Assembly: GCF_024807145.1 (NCBI RefSeq)
Contig: NZ_JANUCA010000004.1
Coordinates: 124,001 to 188,000 of the forward strand
DNA length: 64,000 nucleotides
Direction: 5' to 3'
Source: Microbacterium sp. AK031
GTDB lineage: Bacteria > Actinomycetota > Actinomycetes > Actinomycetales > Microbacteriaceae
Part shown: piece by piece, positions 8,717-18,459 of the stretch
Numbering within the stretch: the first letter of the stretch is position 1
Layout: each line of letters starts with the position of its first letter
The notes under the pieces: model-generated
The model's database searches: none
Seen by the model: the letters and a program-made list of their open reading frames with translations, nothing else
Told to the model about the DNA's origin: nothing
Program-made: the position numbers and the translations under genes

Positions 8717-9502
8717 CTACGAGACCGCTAATCGGTATGCGCGTTCGTCACCGTGGATCGCGAACCCGACCCGCGCCAGTATCGGCGCGGAAGTGGCGAC
8801 GCGACCCTTCACGAGCGCCGTCGTCGCACCGAGTTCGGCGCTGACCCGCAACCGCTCCGCCAGCACGGCACGGTACGCCCCTCGACCGCGAGCTCGCGTC
8901 AACGTCGCTGCGCCCCACAGCCGCGCGAAGCCATCGACGATCGTGCAGCCGCCGGTACTGACCGCTTCCCCGTCCAAGCGTCCCAGCACCCGCACGCCCT
9001 CGCCCGAGGCGAGCGCAGACGTGACTTCATCCAGCTCGACCTGCAATCCATGATCGTCAAGGGGCGATTGCTCCCACACCGGCACGTTGATGCTGTCGAC
9101 CTCTCGCACCTGTTCGAGTGTTCGAACGATCTCGGCTGTCACGTCATCCGGTACATCGATCTCGAGCTCGTCGATCGCCACGGCGAACACGGTGACCGTG
9201 TCGACGTGCTCCGCGCCGCGACGGCGCAGCTCCTCTTCGAGGTCCGGTCGATCCGAGGCGTTCGTCCAGAACGTGAGCTGCGATTCGCCCCAGGCTCTCG
9301 TGCGATCGATGGCGTGATCGAGCACGGTCACGACGTCGGCCGCGGAATCCACCCGCGAACCGCGCACGCCGCCGCCGAAGCGCTGCGGGTAGCGCACCAA
9401 CTGCAGGTGAGTCTTGTCCTGCTCGCAGTCGCGGGGAAACCAGACCCATGCGGCGGACGCGCGCAGAATATCGTCGATCGTGTGCACTGATGTCGTTCCC
9501 AT
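8717..9502 (-). CDS. GNAT-like acetyltransferase domain protein
   Basis: A 261-residue protein of the GNAT fold whose substrate is not recognisable. The C-terminal half (from about residue 130) shows the acetyl-CoA pattern: GEGVRVLGRLDGEAVSTGG, then RLWGAATLTRARGRGAYRAV as the pyrophosphate-loop helix, and ARVGFAIHGDERAYRL as the final strand. The N-terminal 120 residues look like a degenerate second GNAT half. It begins 12 bases after the stop of the nuclease-helicase gene on the same strand, so the two probably share a transcript. A GTG six codons downstream is an alternative start. Confidence 0.7.
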   Translation of the reverse strand: MGTTSVHTIDDILRASAAWVWFPRDCEQDKTHLQLVRYPQRFGGGVRGSRVDSAADVVTVLDHAIDRTRAWGESQLTFWTNASDRPDLEEELRRRGAEHVDTVTVFAVAIDELEIDVPDDVTAEIVRTLEQVREVDSINVPVWEQSPLDDHGLQVELDEVTSALASGEGVRVLGRLDGEAVSTGGCTIVDGFARLWGAATLTRARGRGAYRAVLAERLRVSAELGATTALVKGRVATSAPILARVGFAIHGDERAYRLAVS

Positions 9503-9514
9503 CCACTTACCTGC

Positions 9515-12500
9515 TCAGTCGTGATCCGCGCCGACAAGGCGGGCGAAGGCGCTGAGTCGAGCGACACCCTCCGGCGTGCGTGGCAGGTCATCGAGCAGTG
9601 CTGGCGAGTAGATCAGATACGCCGCCACCTGAGCCCGTGAGATCGCGACGTTCAGACGGTTCTGCAGCAGCAGGAACTCGGGTCCGCGCGGAGCATCGCG
9701 TCCGCTGGAGGCAGCAAGTGTCGTGATCGACACGACTGCTTCCTTCCCCTGGAAGTTGTCGACCGTGCCGACCGGCACATCGGCGAATCCTGCTGCCGCA
9801 AGGGCATCGATCACGAGTTGCTTCTGTGCGTTGTAGGGGGCGACGACGATGAAATCAAACTCAGCCAGGGGGCGCGGAGCCGCGCCCGGCGCTGCGAACT
9901 CCCGCCCCAGCAGCTCGCGCACGATGCGCACGACTTCGGCCGCTTCCTCCGGCGACTGGGTCGCATTGCGGCGATGACGCAACGCGACGACATGCAATCC
10001 CGCCTCGACGCCCTCGATGACACGCTGATCCGTGCCAGGCGCCGAGGCGAGCTGGCCCGCATACGAAAGCCGGGAGACGGGAGCGGCAACGGCCGGATGC
10101 ATCCGCCAGCTGCGATCGAGGAAGTACCCGTACTCGGGGCTGATGACGGCATCGCCGTCCATGACCCAGCCCAGCGCAGAGGTGTCCACGGGTTCAGGAT
10201 GCGCACCCTGACTCACCTGCGGCAGCTGCTGAGGGTCACCGAGCAACAGCAGGCTCTTCGCTCCCGCCGCGACGGCGATCGTGGATGCGAGTGAGAACTG
10301 ACCAGCCTCGTCGATTACGAGCAGGTCGATTCCCTCCCGTTCCACACGTCCCGTGTTACTGAAGTCCCACGCCGTTCCCCCGACGACGAGGCCCTGGCCC
10401 GCGCGCTCCGCGAGGAACGCCGCCATGCCGCTCTTCGGGATCGCGGTGTACTTCGGATCGGCGTCCTTGTCCTTCGGCGCCTTCGCGACCTGTCCTGGTG
10501 CCACGCCGTCTGCGACGACACGGTCGAGAAGGGTCTCGATGATCGCATGCGACTGCGCCACGACGCCGATGCGGAAACCGTGCTCGATCACGAGCCGTGC
10601 GATGACCCGTGAGCCGGTATAGGTCTTGCCGGTGCCTGGTGGGCCCTGCACCGCGAGGTAGCTGTGGTCGAGGTCGAGCACGCCCCGCACGATCGCGTCC
10701 ACGACATCGTCACCCGCAGTCGGGAGCGTCGATCCCGACACCGTGCGCGGGGGGATGCGACGCAGGATGTCGGTGGCAGCATCCGCGGGGAAAGCCGGTG
10801 CCGCCTCATGCACGGCGTCCGCCCACTCATCGATCGCTCCCTGCAGCGACACGACGCGGGGCGGTGCCGCCGGGGTCAGCGCGAGCGGGAACTCGTCCCA
10901 CGTCTCGCCGCCGACCGCGGTCTCGGTGATCACGTAGCCGTCGTCGAGAACCTCGACGACCGTGACCGTGCGAGGCACATGCACCGCGCGCGATGGCGCG
11001 TCGGCGTCGAACGGGGCAGGGAACGGATAGAGCGCGAAGGGGTTCGCGCCGACCCCGAGGGTGGTGCCGGGCGAGATCTCACCGCGGATCTCGACGTCAC
11101 GCGAGGACACGCGACGCCCCTCTTCGACGCCCCAGTCGCGCCGGAGCACGCTCTGGGAGGCATCTACCCGCACGACGTCGCGGGTCTGATCCCACATCGA
11201 CACCGGCTCGCGCAGCCGCTGGAAGTGCCCCACCCAGAAGCTCTTGGCCTCGCGTGGGTAGTAGTCGATCGCAGCCGCCGCGACGCGATGTACCTCGCCG
11301 TCGCCGCCGGCTTCGACATCGCGCTCGGCGTCGGCCAGCAATGCCACCGAACATTGTGAGGGCTCGTATACGAGTTCCTCTGCCTCGTCCGGCGGCGCCG
11401 GACTCACGCCCTTCTCCCTGGCGATCTCGATCAGCCAGTTGCGCAGCCGCCGCGTGGAGACGCAGTCGTAGCGGTTGTAGTCGGCGAGATCGTCGAGCAC
11501 CGATTCCGCCTCGGCGGTCTCCCCCGCCTCCGCGAGGGCACGCGCGGCGACATACTGCACGATCGAGTCGTCGCCCTTCTGCACATCGCTGGTGCGCACC
11601 TCTTCGCCCATGTACAGCGGTTCGAGCTTCTTGATCGAATAGGAGCGCGAGCCGACCCTGACGGTACGCAGCACGAGCGGGTACAGGTCGACGAACACGC
11701 CCTCGCGCAGCAGCCGGTCGACTTCTCCTTCGCGGATGCCGTAGCGCGCCGCCATCGCGACCAGATGAGAGGTCTCGTAAGGCGCGTAGTGGTAGATGTG
11801 CATGTCGGGATGGGCGGCACGACGGACGTTCACGAAATCGAGGAACTGCTCGAGCGCACGCTTCTCGTCGGCGAAAGTGTGGGCCCACAGCGGCGTGTAC
11901 TGGTCGTCATTGTCGACCCAGCCGAAGAGGTAGTCGATGCCCCACTGCGCGTTCCCGTCAGGTGCGGACTCCGTGTAGAGCGGGTCGCCTTCGAAGTCGA
12001 AGAAGATGTCACCCCGGCTCGGCCGGGGCAGCGTGTGGATGGCGGCCGGGTGATAGACGTCGAACGTTGGTGCGTCGTCGATATCAGCACGCAGCTGCAG
12101 CCGGGCCTGGGCTCGGAGCGACTCGAAGGTGTCGACGTTCATCCCGTCGGGAGCAGCCGACGCGGCCGCGAGCCCTTCGATCGTCTCGATGCCTGCGGCG
12201 CGCAGCCTGGCGCGCTGCACAGGGCGCATGCGCGCGACCATCAGCAGATCACGGTGCGCATCCACCTGTTCGGCGCAGGTGGCACACCGCCCGCACGCGA
12301 CGATCTCGAGATCTCCGCGGTCATCGCCCCAGGCGAGCGCCTCGCCTGCGGCGCCGGTCTCGACGCGGCGGTCGGCGATCAGCGCACGCAGCCGCGCGCG
12401 CCGCACGTGGAACAACGGCAGCAGGTCATCGACGGCATGCGTGCTGATGGTTCCGTCGCCGAGGATGAGGTCGACCCGATCAGACCGAGGGATGCCGAGA

Positions 12501-12982
12501 CCGTCGAGCTGATCCACGTATGCCGCCAACTGCATGAGAGCGGTGACGCGTGCCGTGCGGGCGAGCTTCGAGTCCTGCACGCGCCACGATCCGTCATCTT
12601 CTCGAAGCAGGAAGTCGGCGAAGCCGACGAACTCGTGTGTGCAGAACGCGGCCTGGAACAGCACCTTCGCATCGGAGCGCAGTGCGTCCGCGGTCTCTGC
12701 GACCACGGTCGCAAGAGCGGACGCATCGGCGGACGACGCCTTGGACACCTCGTGCACCGCATCCGCACCGAATCGTTCACGGTATGCGTCGAGCACCTTC
12801 AGCTCGTGCAGGTCGCCGAGCTTCGCCGCCCGGGCGAGCGTGGCGTCTTCGGGCTCGACGACGGCGGGAACTCGGCCCAGCTTCGCGTCGATCGCGCGGG
12901 ACCATGCGAATTCGCACTCGGCGGCCGCTTTCAGGTCGCTGGCGCTGAAGATGACGCGCTGCGCCTGGGTGTCGATCCGCAT
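9515..12982 (-). CDS. TM0106-type RecB-like nuclease fused to superfamily 1 helicase
   Basis: Large protein of 1155 residues with three parts. The first ~300 residues are a RecB/Cas4-like PD-(D/E)xK module (FSASDLKAAAECEFAW, then DSKLARTARVTALMQLAAYV) followed by four cysteines in CGRCATC-type spacing. Residues about 320-520 are an RNase H-like fold beginning IFFDFEGDPLYTES. The C-terminal half is a Dna2/Upf1-type helicase: Walker A GPPGTGKTYTGS near 780, Walker B LLVIDEAGQFS near 887, motif V/VI NVAISRAQVAAYLIY at the end. It probably processes DNA or RNA ends. The start MRIDTQAQ at 12982 is chosen because the upstream frame is low-complexity. Confidence 0.88.
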   Translation of the reverse strand: MRIDTQAQRVIFSASDLKAAAECEFAWSRAIDAKLGRVPAVVEPEDATLARAAKLGDLHELKVLDAYRERFGADAVHEVSKASSADASALATVVAETADALRSDAKVLFQAAFCTHEFVGFADFLLREDDGSWRVQDSKLARTARVTALMQLAAYVDQLDGLGIPRSDRVDLILGDGTISTHAVDDLLPLFHVRRARLRALIADRRVETGAAGEALAWGDDRGDLEIVACGRCATCAEQVDAHRDLLMVARMRPVQRARLRAAGIETIEGLAAASAAPDGMNVDTFESLRAQARLQLRADIDDAPTFDVYHPAAIHTLPRPSRGDIFFDFEGDPLYTESAPDGNAQWGIDYLFGWVDNDDQYTPLWAHTFADEKRALEQFLDFVNVRRAAHPDMHIYHYAPYETSHLVAMAARYGIREGEVDRLLREGVFVDLYPLVLRTVRVGSRSYSIKKLEPLYMGEEVRTSDVQKGDDSIVQYVAARALAEAGETAEAESVLDDLADYNRYDCVSTRRLRNWLIEIAREKGVSPAPPDEAEELVYEPSQCSVALLADAERDVEAGGDGEVHRVAAAAIDYYPREAKSFWVGHFQRLREPVSMWDQTRDVVRVDASQSVLRRDWGVEEGRRVSSRDVEIRGEISPGTTLGVGANPFALYPFPAPFDADAPSRAVHVPRTVTVVEVLDDGYVITETAVGGETWDEFPLALTPAAPPRVVSLQGAIDEWADAVHEAAPAFPADAATDILRRIPPRTVSGSTLPTAGDDVVDAIVRGVLDLDHSYLAVQGPPGTGKTYTGSRVIARLVIEHGFRIGVVAQSHAIIETLLDRVVADGVAPGQVAKAPKDKDADPKYTAIPKSGMAAFLAERAGQGLVVGGTAWDFSNTGRVEREGIDLLVIDEAGQFSLASTIAVAAGAKSLLLLGDPQQLPQVSQGAHPEPVDTSALGWVMDGDAVISPEYGYFLDRSWRMHPAVAAPVSRLSYAGQLASAPGTDQRVIEGVEAGLHVVALRHRRNATQSPEEAAEVVRIVRELLGREFAAPGAAPRPLAEFDFIVVAPYNAQKQLVIDALAAAGFADVPVGTVDNFQGKEAVVSITTLAASSGRDAPRGPEFLLLQNRLNVAISRAQVAAYLIYSPALLDDLPRTPEGVARLSAFARLVGADHD

Positions 12983-13020
12983 GCTTCGAGCGTAGCCGGG
13001 GGATCTGACAGCGGCGCTCC

Positions 13021-13044
13021 GGCTCCGGCTCCGGCTCCGGCTCG
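13021..13044. repeat. Short tandem GGCTCC repeat
   Basis: About four units of GGCTCC lie between the nuclease-helicase start (12982) and the nadE stop (13071). Such a hexamer run is prone to slippage; no function is evident. Confidence 0.8.
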
Positions 13045-13070
13045 CGGACGCTCGCTCAGCCCGGTAAGCG

Positions 13071-13889
13071 TCAGCGCCACCAGCCGTCGTCGGGCCCCAC
13101 CGGGAGGTGACGCTTGTGCTGACTGGCGAGATACTTGCCTTCCAGACGGGCGGCGGCCGCAGCATCCACCGGCTTGCCTTCGAGGTAGTCGTCGATCTGC
13201 TCGTAGGTGAGGCCCAGTTCGTCCTCATCGGCGCGGCCCGGCTGGTCATCGAGAAGGTCGGCAGTGGGCACCTTCATCCAGAGTCTCTCCGGAGCATCGA
13301 GAGCGCGCAGCAGCGCCTTGCCCTGACGTTTGGTGAGACCGGAGAGTGGGAGGATGTCGGCGGCACCATCACCGAACTTCGTGAAGAAGCCCGTGACCGC
13401 CTCGGCGGCGTGATCGGTGCCGATGACGAGGCGACCGTCGTGTCCCGCGAGCGCGTACTGCGTCACCATGCGCAGGCGCGCCTTGATGTTGCCGCGGTTG
13501 AAGTCCGAGATGTCGGCGCCGGCCGCCTGCTCGATATCCTTCTCGACACCGTCGACGCCGTTCTGGATGTTCACCTCGACGGTGCGATCCGGGGCGATGA
13601 AGCCGAGTGCGGCTGTCGCGTCATCCGCGTCGTGTTGCACCTTGTACGGCAGGCGCACGGCGATGAATGTCGCATCGCGGCCTTCGGATCGCACGCGCTC
13701 CATGGCGAGCTGAGCGAGCCGCCCCGCGAGAGTCGAGTCCTGTCCGCCCGAGATTCCGAGCACGTACCCTTTCGCGCCGGCCTTCTTGAGGTAGTCGATG
13801 AGGAACTGCACTCGCCGTTCGATCTCGGCGGCCGGGTCGATCTCGGCGTGCACCCCGAGGGTCTGAGCGATCTCCTGCTGAAGCGTCAT
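13071..13889 (-). CDS. nadE: Ammonia-dependent NAD+ synthetase
   Basis: Last step of NAD synthesis, amidating nicotinate adenine dinucleotide with ammonia and ATP. The 272-residue length, without a glutaminase domain, fits the short E. coli/Bacillus class. The PP-loop is SGGQDST (residues 47-53); downstream the conserved [26 protein letters not shown] and [10 protein letters not shown] blocks are seen in parts. A GATACT box 6 nt before the ATG hints at a leaderless mRNA. It is on the same strand as the nuclease-helicase, but the gap and the repeat suggest separate control. Confidence 0.95.
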   Translation of the reverse strand: MTLQQEIAQTLGVHAEIDPAAEIERRVQFLIDYLKKAGAKGYVLGISGGQDSTLAGRLAQLAMERVRSEGRDATFIAVRLPYKVQHDADDATAALGFIAPDRTVEVNIQNGVDGVEKDIEQAAGADISDFNRGNIKARLRMVTQYALAGHDGRLVIGTDHAAEAVTGFFTKFGDGAADILPLSGLTKRQGKALLRALDAPERLWMKVPTADLLDDQPGRADEDELGLTYEQIDDYLEGKPVDAAAAARLEGKYLASQHKRHLPVGPDDGWWR

Positions 13890-13961
13890 GCGTCCAGTAT
13901 CCCTCGTGACTGTTACGTCGTTGTGTCATGGATGGAACTCGCGGGACCTGTGCGGACCCGA

Positions 13962-16900
13962 TCAGCTGCGGATCCGGCTGGGGCCGCTCTCGGTCTGCTC
14001 TACGACGAGCTGAGCCGGAATCTGCTCCTGCATCGACTCGACGTGGCTGATGATGCCTACGGTCCGGCCGCCGGAGCGCAACTCGTCGAGAGTACGCATC
14101 GCGATGTCGAGGGTGTCTGCGTCGAGCGATCCGAAACCTTCGTCGATGAACAGGGTGTCGAGCTGAATACCACCGGCCCGTGCGGTCACGACTTCGGCGA
14201 GGCCGAGCGCAAGCGCCAGCGAACTGAGGAATGTCTCTCCTCCCGACAACGACTGCGCGGGGCGTGCCTGTCCGGTGAAGGCGTCGAAGACCACTATCCC
14301 CAGACCGGATGCTGCGCCCCGAGCCGCGAGCGCGTCGGAATGCTGCAGCTGATACCGGCCGGTCGACATGTCGCTGAGGCGACGATTGGCCGCCTGCACG
14401 ATCTCTTCGAGCTCGGCGGCGAGCACGAACGTCTCGAGCGTCATCTTGTGGGTGTTGCCCGCGCGACCGGCGATGGTGTCGGCGAGGCTCCGGATCACCT
14501 CGTACTCGGCCTGCTGCTCGGCGCTGCGCCCGTGCTCCGCTGCCGCAGACTCGATGAGCCTGGCCAGCTGCTCTGCGGTGCTCTGCGCGCGGTTGGCTGC
14601 GTCGACGGTCGTCTTCCACTCCGAGCGCGCATCGGCCGCTGACTGCTCGACCGGTGCCAGGTCGATGGGTTCTTCGCAGAGGGTGCGCAGCTCGAGATCG
14701 AGCAGCGTCGCCTTCTCCTTCGCGCGCTGCGCGGAATGCGCGGTGATGCGTGCGTCGAGCGCTGCCTGCTCCGCCGACGAGTGCAGTGCCTGCTGCACGG
14801 CGGTGGCATCGTCGAAGTCTGAAGCGGCTAGGGCGCTCTGCTGCTCTGCGGCGGCTTCTCTCAGTGTCGCCGCGCGGCGGGAGTGCTCTGCGAGCGCTTC
14901 GGCCAGCTTCTGCGCGGCCGTGATCTGCTCCGTCGTGGCAGCCAGCCGCTGCGCGACCGTGTCGAACGGCCCGCGGGCATCGGCGACCAGTGCCTGGATC
15001 TCCCGACTGCGCTGCTCGATGAGGGCGAGCGCTTCGCGGGCGGCAGCGAGAGCGCGAGTGGACTCCGCACGCTCCTCGTCCAGCGCCGAGATGCGCTCGT
15101 TCGCCGCTGTGAGCCGCGCTTCAACGGAGGCGAGCGCTTCGGCAGCCGTGATCGCATCGGCATGAGCCGCTGCGGCGGCCTTGACCTCTGCGTCGGCGGT
15201 CTCGACCGTGCGTTCTTCTGCCCTGGCCAGGGCTGCCGCGCGTTCGGCGCGTACCGCGGAGACCTGCTCACCGGCGACGCGTTCCGCCCGCGTCGACGCA
15301 TCCCGAACCGCCTCTGCGGATTCGATGTCGTCCGCCGAGACCGGGTCGGTGTGCGCCGCGGGCGCCGGATGCGACGTCGATCCGCACACCGCACAGGGTT
15401 CCCCCTCGACGAGCGCCGTCGCCAGCTCTCCGGCGAACCCGTCGAGGCGCCGGCGCCGCAGATCGGCGAGATCGTTCTGGGCGGCAGCGAGTGCGGTACT
15501 GGCATCGGCGAGGCGACGCTCGGCGGCAGCGAGTTCATCGCTCAGCCGCTCTTGCTCAGCCACAGCATCGCGCCTGACCCTGGCCGATTCGACGGCGAGA
15601 GCGAGGTCGTCGACACGGTCAGCGAGGCGGCGTGCATCGTCGCGCTGGGTTGTCAGCTCGGCGACGAGGGAAGGCAGAGTCAGGCGCTCGGCCTCACCTG
15701 TCTCGAATCGTTCGGATGCCGCGGTCACCTCTCTCTCGGCGGCGGCGAGTTCTGCCATCAGAGCCGGAATCGTCGCTTCCTGCTCGGCAGCGCGCGCCCA
15801 TGCCCCGCTCTCGCGGATGCGATCAGAGGCCCAGGTCTCGAGCGCAGCGACAGCGCCTGGTTCAGCGGCGCTCGCCCCAGTTTCATCTGGATCAACTGCA
15901 TCTGGATCAACTGCATTCAGGTCAACCAGGCCGATGGCGAGATCGACGCCCGTTGCCGACCAGGATGATCGTGCCGCCTGCGCTGCGACAGCGGCACCCA
16001 CCAGCGCCTCTTGTGCACGCGTCGTGGCAGTGATCGTGGCGCGCAGCGCCTCGGCCGCACGCGCACGCTCGAGTGCGTGGCGGGCGTCGACGATCTGCGG
16101 CTCCTCGGCGTCGAGAGCCTCTAGAGCTGCGCGTGCGCGATCCCGTTCCTGCTGGGCTTTCTTCTCTTCGCGCGCGGCGACGAGCGCGGCATCCGCCTTC
16201 GCGAGCCTCTTCTCCGCATCGTCCTGCTCGGCGACACGACGCTCGGCCTGATACTCGGCGCGGGTCAGGGCCAGCCGCAACGCCTCCAGCCGCGCTTCGG
16301 TGCCGCCGGAACCGGACCCCGCCGGCGCGAGCTCCCCTTCGACGGCGAGATCGCCCCACAACGCCGCGGCCGTCACGACGCGCTCTGCCTCTTCGACGCG
16401 CGCGGACACCGTGGCGAGTCGACCGGCGAGCGCGTTCTCGGCGGCGCGACGTCGCTCATCGAACCGCGACTGCACGTCATCGAAGCGCTCAGTGCCGAAG
16501 AGCCGGCGCAGCAGCGCCTGACGCTCCTTGCTGTCGGCGAGCAGGAATCGCGCGAAACGGTTCTGGGCGAGCAGGATCACCTGCAGGAACTGCTCCCTGC
16601 TCAGCTGCAGGATCTCATCGAGCTCGTTCCCGACGTCGACCGCGCGTGCTGCCCTACCGACCCAGGCGTCATCGATCCACTCGTCGAGCGCGACGGCAGA
16701 CGCCTGCTTCGTGAGCCCTCCACCGCGCTTCGCGGGACGCTGATACTCCGGTGAGCGGGTCACTCGGAATCGGCCGGCCGTCGTACTGAACTCGACGACC
16801 ACCTCACTGAGATCTTCCGGAGCGCAGTAGTCGCTGCGCAGTCGTTTGTCGCCGCTCTCGTACCGCGGCACGCCGCCGTACAGGCCGAAGCAGACGGCAT

Positions 16901-17036
16901 CCAGAATGCTCGACTTGCCTGCACCCGTGCGACCCGCGATCAGGAAGATGCCGTCATCGGCGAAGCCGTCGAAATCGACGATCTGGCGATCGAGGAACGG
17001 GCCGAAGCCCTCGATCTCGAGTCGGTGGAGGCGCAC
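13962..17036 (-). CDS. sbcC: DNA double-strand break repair nuclease ATPase subunit SbcC
   Basis: SMC/Rad50-like ATPase of 1024 residues that partners SbcD to open DNA hairpins and trim blocked ends. Walker A is AGRTGAGKSSILDAV (residues 34-48), the zinc hook CAVC stands near residue 550 between two long Ala/Glu/Arg coiled coils, and the C-terminus has SLSGGETFLSSLALALGLAE and Walker B DTLFIDEGFGSLD. The start is GTG, whose G is shared with the TAG stop of sbcD, so translation is coupled. A 15-bp tandem repeat at 15885-15914 lengthens one coil. Confidence 0.95.
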   Translation of the reverse strand: MRLHRLEIEGFGPFLDRQIVDFDGFADDGIFLIAGRTGAGKSSILDAVCFGLYGGVPRYESGDKRLRSDYCAPEDLSEVVVEFSTTAGRFRVTRSPEYQRPAKRGGGLTKQASAVALDEWIDDAWVGRAARAVDVGNELDEILQLSREQFLQVILLAQNRFARFLLADSKERQALLRRLFGTERFDDVQSRFDERRRAAENALAGRLATVSARVEEAERVVTAAALWGDLAVEGELAPAGSGSGGTEARLEALRLALTRAEYQAERRVAEQDDAEKRLAKADAALVAAREEKKAQQERDRARAALEALDAEEPQIVDARHALERARAAEALRATITATTRAQEALVGAAVAAQAARSSWSATGVDLAIGLVDLNAVDPDAVDPDETGASAAEPGAVAALETWASDRIRESGAWARAAEQEATIPALMAELAAAEREVTAASERFETGEAERLTLPSLVAELTTQRDDARRLADRVDDLALAVESARVRRDAVAEQERLSDELAAAERRLADASTALAAAQNDLADLRRRRLDGFAGELATALVEGEPCAVCGSTSHPAPAAHTDPVSADDIESAEAVRDASTRAERVAGEQVSAVRAERAAALARAEERTVETADAEVKAAAAAHADAITAAEALASVEARLTAANERISALDEERAESTRALAAAREALALIEQRSREIQALVADARGPFDTVAQRLAATTEQITAAQKLAEALAEHSRRAATLREAAAEQQSALAASDFDDATAVQQALHSSAEQAALDARITAHSAQRAKEKATLLDLELRTLCEEPIDLAPVEQSAADARSEWKTTVDAANRAQSTAEQLARLIESAAAEHGRSAEQQAEYEVIRSLADTIAGRAGNTHKMTLETFVLAAELEEIVQAANRRLSDMSTGRYQLQHSDALAARGAASGLGIVVFDAFTGQARPAQSLSGGETFLSSLALALGLAEVVTARAGGIQLDTLFIDEGFGSLDADTLDIAMRTLDELRSGGRTVGIISHVESMQEQIPAQLVVEQTESGPSRIRS
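15885..15914. repeat. 15-bp tandem duplication inside sbcC
   Basis: Two exact in-frame units of ATCTGGATCAACTGC, followed by a decayed third. On the coding strand they give the residues AVDPDAVDPD in a loop of the coiled-coil arm, so the protein can tolerate them. Confidence 0.85.
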
Positions 17037-18196
17037 TAGACGAGGGCCTCGGCAGCCACGCGCTCGTCGAGGACGTCGCGGATGAGTTCGCTCTCACGCT
17101 CACTCGGCCCCTGCCCCGCGCGCACGTGCTCGAGGAACGCCTCGATGCGCTCTGTGTCGGTGACGGCGGACTTGAGTCGCTCGGAGTACGAATGCTGTGC
17201 CCGCTCGGCGCCGCCGACCGGTGTGTGCTGCACCATGGCGCAGTGCGGGAAGCTCTCCTTCAGACGGCGCATCGGCTCGGCCTGCGGCAGTGCGTCGGTG
17301 TAGATCGCGCACACCCAATCACCGGCGTGCGTCTCGACATTCTCTGCGGAGAGGATCTCATCGAGCGTGCCGGTGAGCGTCACGAGCCGGCGCGGCACAG
17401 GCAGTGCGAGCCATTCCGCCGAAGCGAGACCGGACTCATCGAGATCGATCAGCCAGGAGCCGCGCTCCTTGTGCTGCTCGCCGAAGCTGTAGTGCAGCGG
17501 CGCCCCCGCATAGCGGACGCGTTCGCTGAGCTGCTGCCGCCCGTGGATGTGCCCGAGTGCGATGTAATCGGGGCCGTCGAAGACTTCAAGGGGCACGACA
17601 TCGAGCCCGCCCTGACGCACTTCACGTTCGAGTCCTGCCGTGGCATCCACGCCCGCCGCGAAGCAGTGCGCGATCGCCACCGAGCGTCCTTCGTGCGCGT
17701 CCATTCCCGCGCGGACGAGACCCATGGCATGCGCCATGGTCTGCGCCTGGGTGCGCAGCATGACGTCGGGCCAGTAATGGCGCACGATCGCCGGTTCGAG
17801 ATACGGGATGCCGTAGAAATGCACCGGACCGTCGGAGTCGGCGATCGTGACCGGCGTGCCGACTGCACGAGGATCGGTGACGACATGGATGCCATCGCGC
17901 AGCAGACGCGCCTGGAACCCCAGCCTCTCGGCCGAGTCGTGGTTACCGCTCGTGACGATGACCTTGGCGCCCGCGTCGTGAAGGCCGACGAGCGCGTCAC
18001 CGAGCAGCGTGTAGGCCGGACCAGCAGGCGTCGAAGAGTCGAACACGTCGCCGGCGACGATCACGACGTCGACCGCGTTGTCCCGCACCTGCTCCACCAG
18101 GGCGCCCAGCACCTCGGCCAGCGCATCCATGGTCGAGTTGCCATGGAATGTGCGACCGATGTGCCAGTCGGAGGTGTGCAGGATTCGCATATTCAC
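17036..18196 (-). CDS. sbcD: Exonuclease subunit SbcD
   Basis: Mre11-family metal-dependent phosphoesterase, 386 residues, nuclease partner of SbcC. Motifs in order: TSDWHIG, VIVAGDVFDSS, TSGNHDSAERLGF, and ALGHIHGRQQL, which together hold the two-metal active site. The C-terminal domain contacts SbcC. It overlaps sbcC by one base, in the usual order sbcD then sbcC. The ATG at 18196 is used; an ATG two codons later is equally possible. Confidence 0.95.
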   Translation of the reverse strand: MNMRILHTSDWHIGRTFHGNSTMDALAEVLGALVEQVRDNAVDVVIVAGDVFDSSTPAGPAYTLLGDALVGLHDAGAKVIVTSGNHDSAERLGFQARLLRDGIHVVTDPRAVGTPVTIADSDGPVHFYGIPYLEPAIVRHYWPDVMLRTQAQTMAHAMGLVRAGMDAHEGRSVAIAHCFAAGVDATAGLEREVRQGGLDVVPLEVFDGPDYIALGHIHGRQQLSERVRYAGAPLHYSFGEQHKERGSWLIDLDESGLASAEWLALPVPRRLVTLTGTLDEILSAENVETHAGDWVCAIYTDALPQAEPMRRLKESFPHCAMVQHTPVGGAERAQHSYSERLKSAVTDTERIEAFLEHVRAGQGPSERESELIRDVLDERVAAEALV

Positions 18197-18459
18197 ACCG
18201 TACGGACGGCCTCGGACATTCCCGCCGAGGCGTGCCGCGGCATCCGATGCATTCCGTCGTTTTCGAGCCGGAAGGTCCCCTGACCCACCCTCGCCATGAC
18301 GATCGGCACGCGGTCATGCAGTGTGCGAGATGCACTTTCACCTGTACGGCGTGCGGGGCTGCGCGATGCGAGATCTGGGCTGCCCTCCGCCCTGCAGGAG
18401 CCGGATTTGACCCTCCGGCAGGGCTTGTGCCCGCTTCGTCGTGGCTACCGACTTCCGCT
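18197..18459. other. Intergenic stretch without recognised gene
   Basis: Upstream of sbcD and downstream of the DIP1984 gene. The plus strand can be read as a short Cys-containing peptide, but codon use is poor and no ribosome site is present. GCCCTGC and GCAGGGC near 18388-18424 form a weak hairpin. I see nothing else. Confidence 0.5.

Noticed and set aside
12983..13249. N-terminal extension of the nuclease-helicase
   Set aside because: The added residues are Ser/Arg low-complexity translated from the GGCTCC repeat and from the end of nadE in another frame.
18324..18380. Cys-rich plus-strand peptide (MQCARCTFTCTACG) as a zinc ribbon gene
   Set aside because: No ribosome site or promoter; the frame runs on antisense to the DIP1984 gene with poor codon use.
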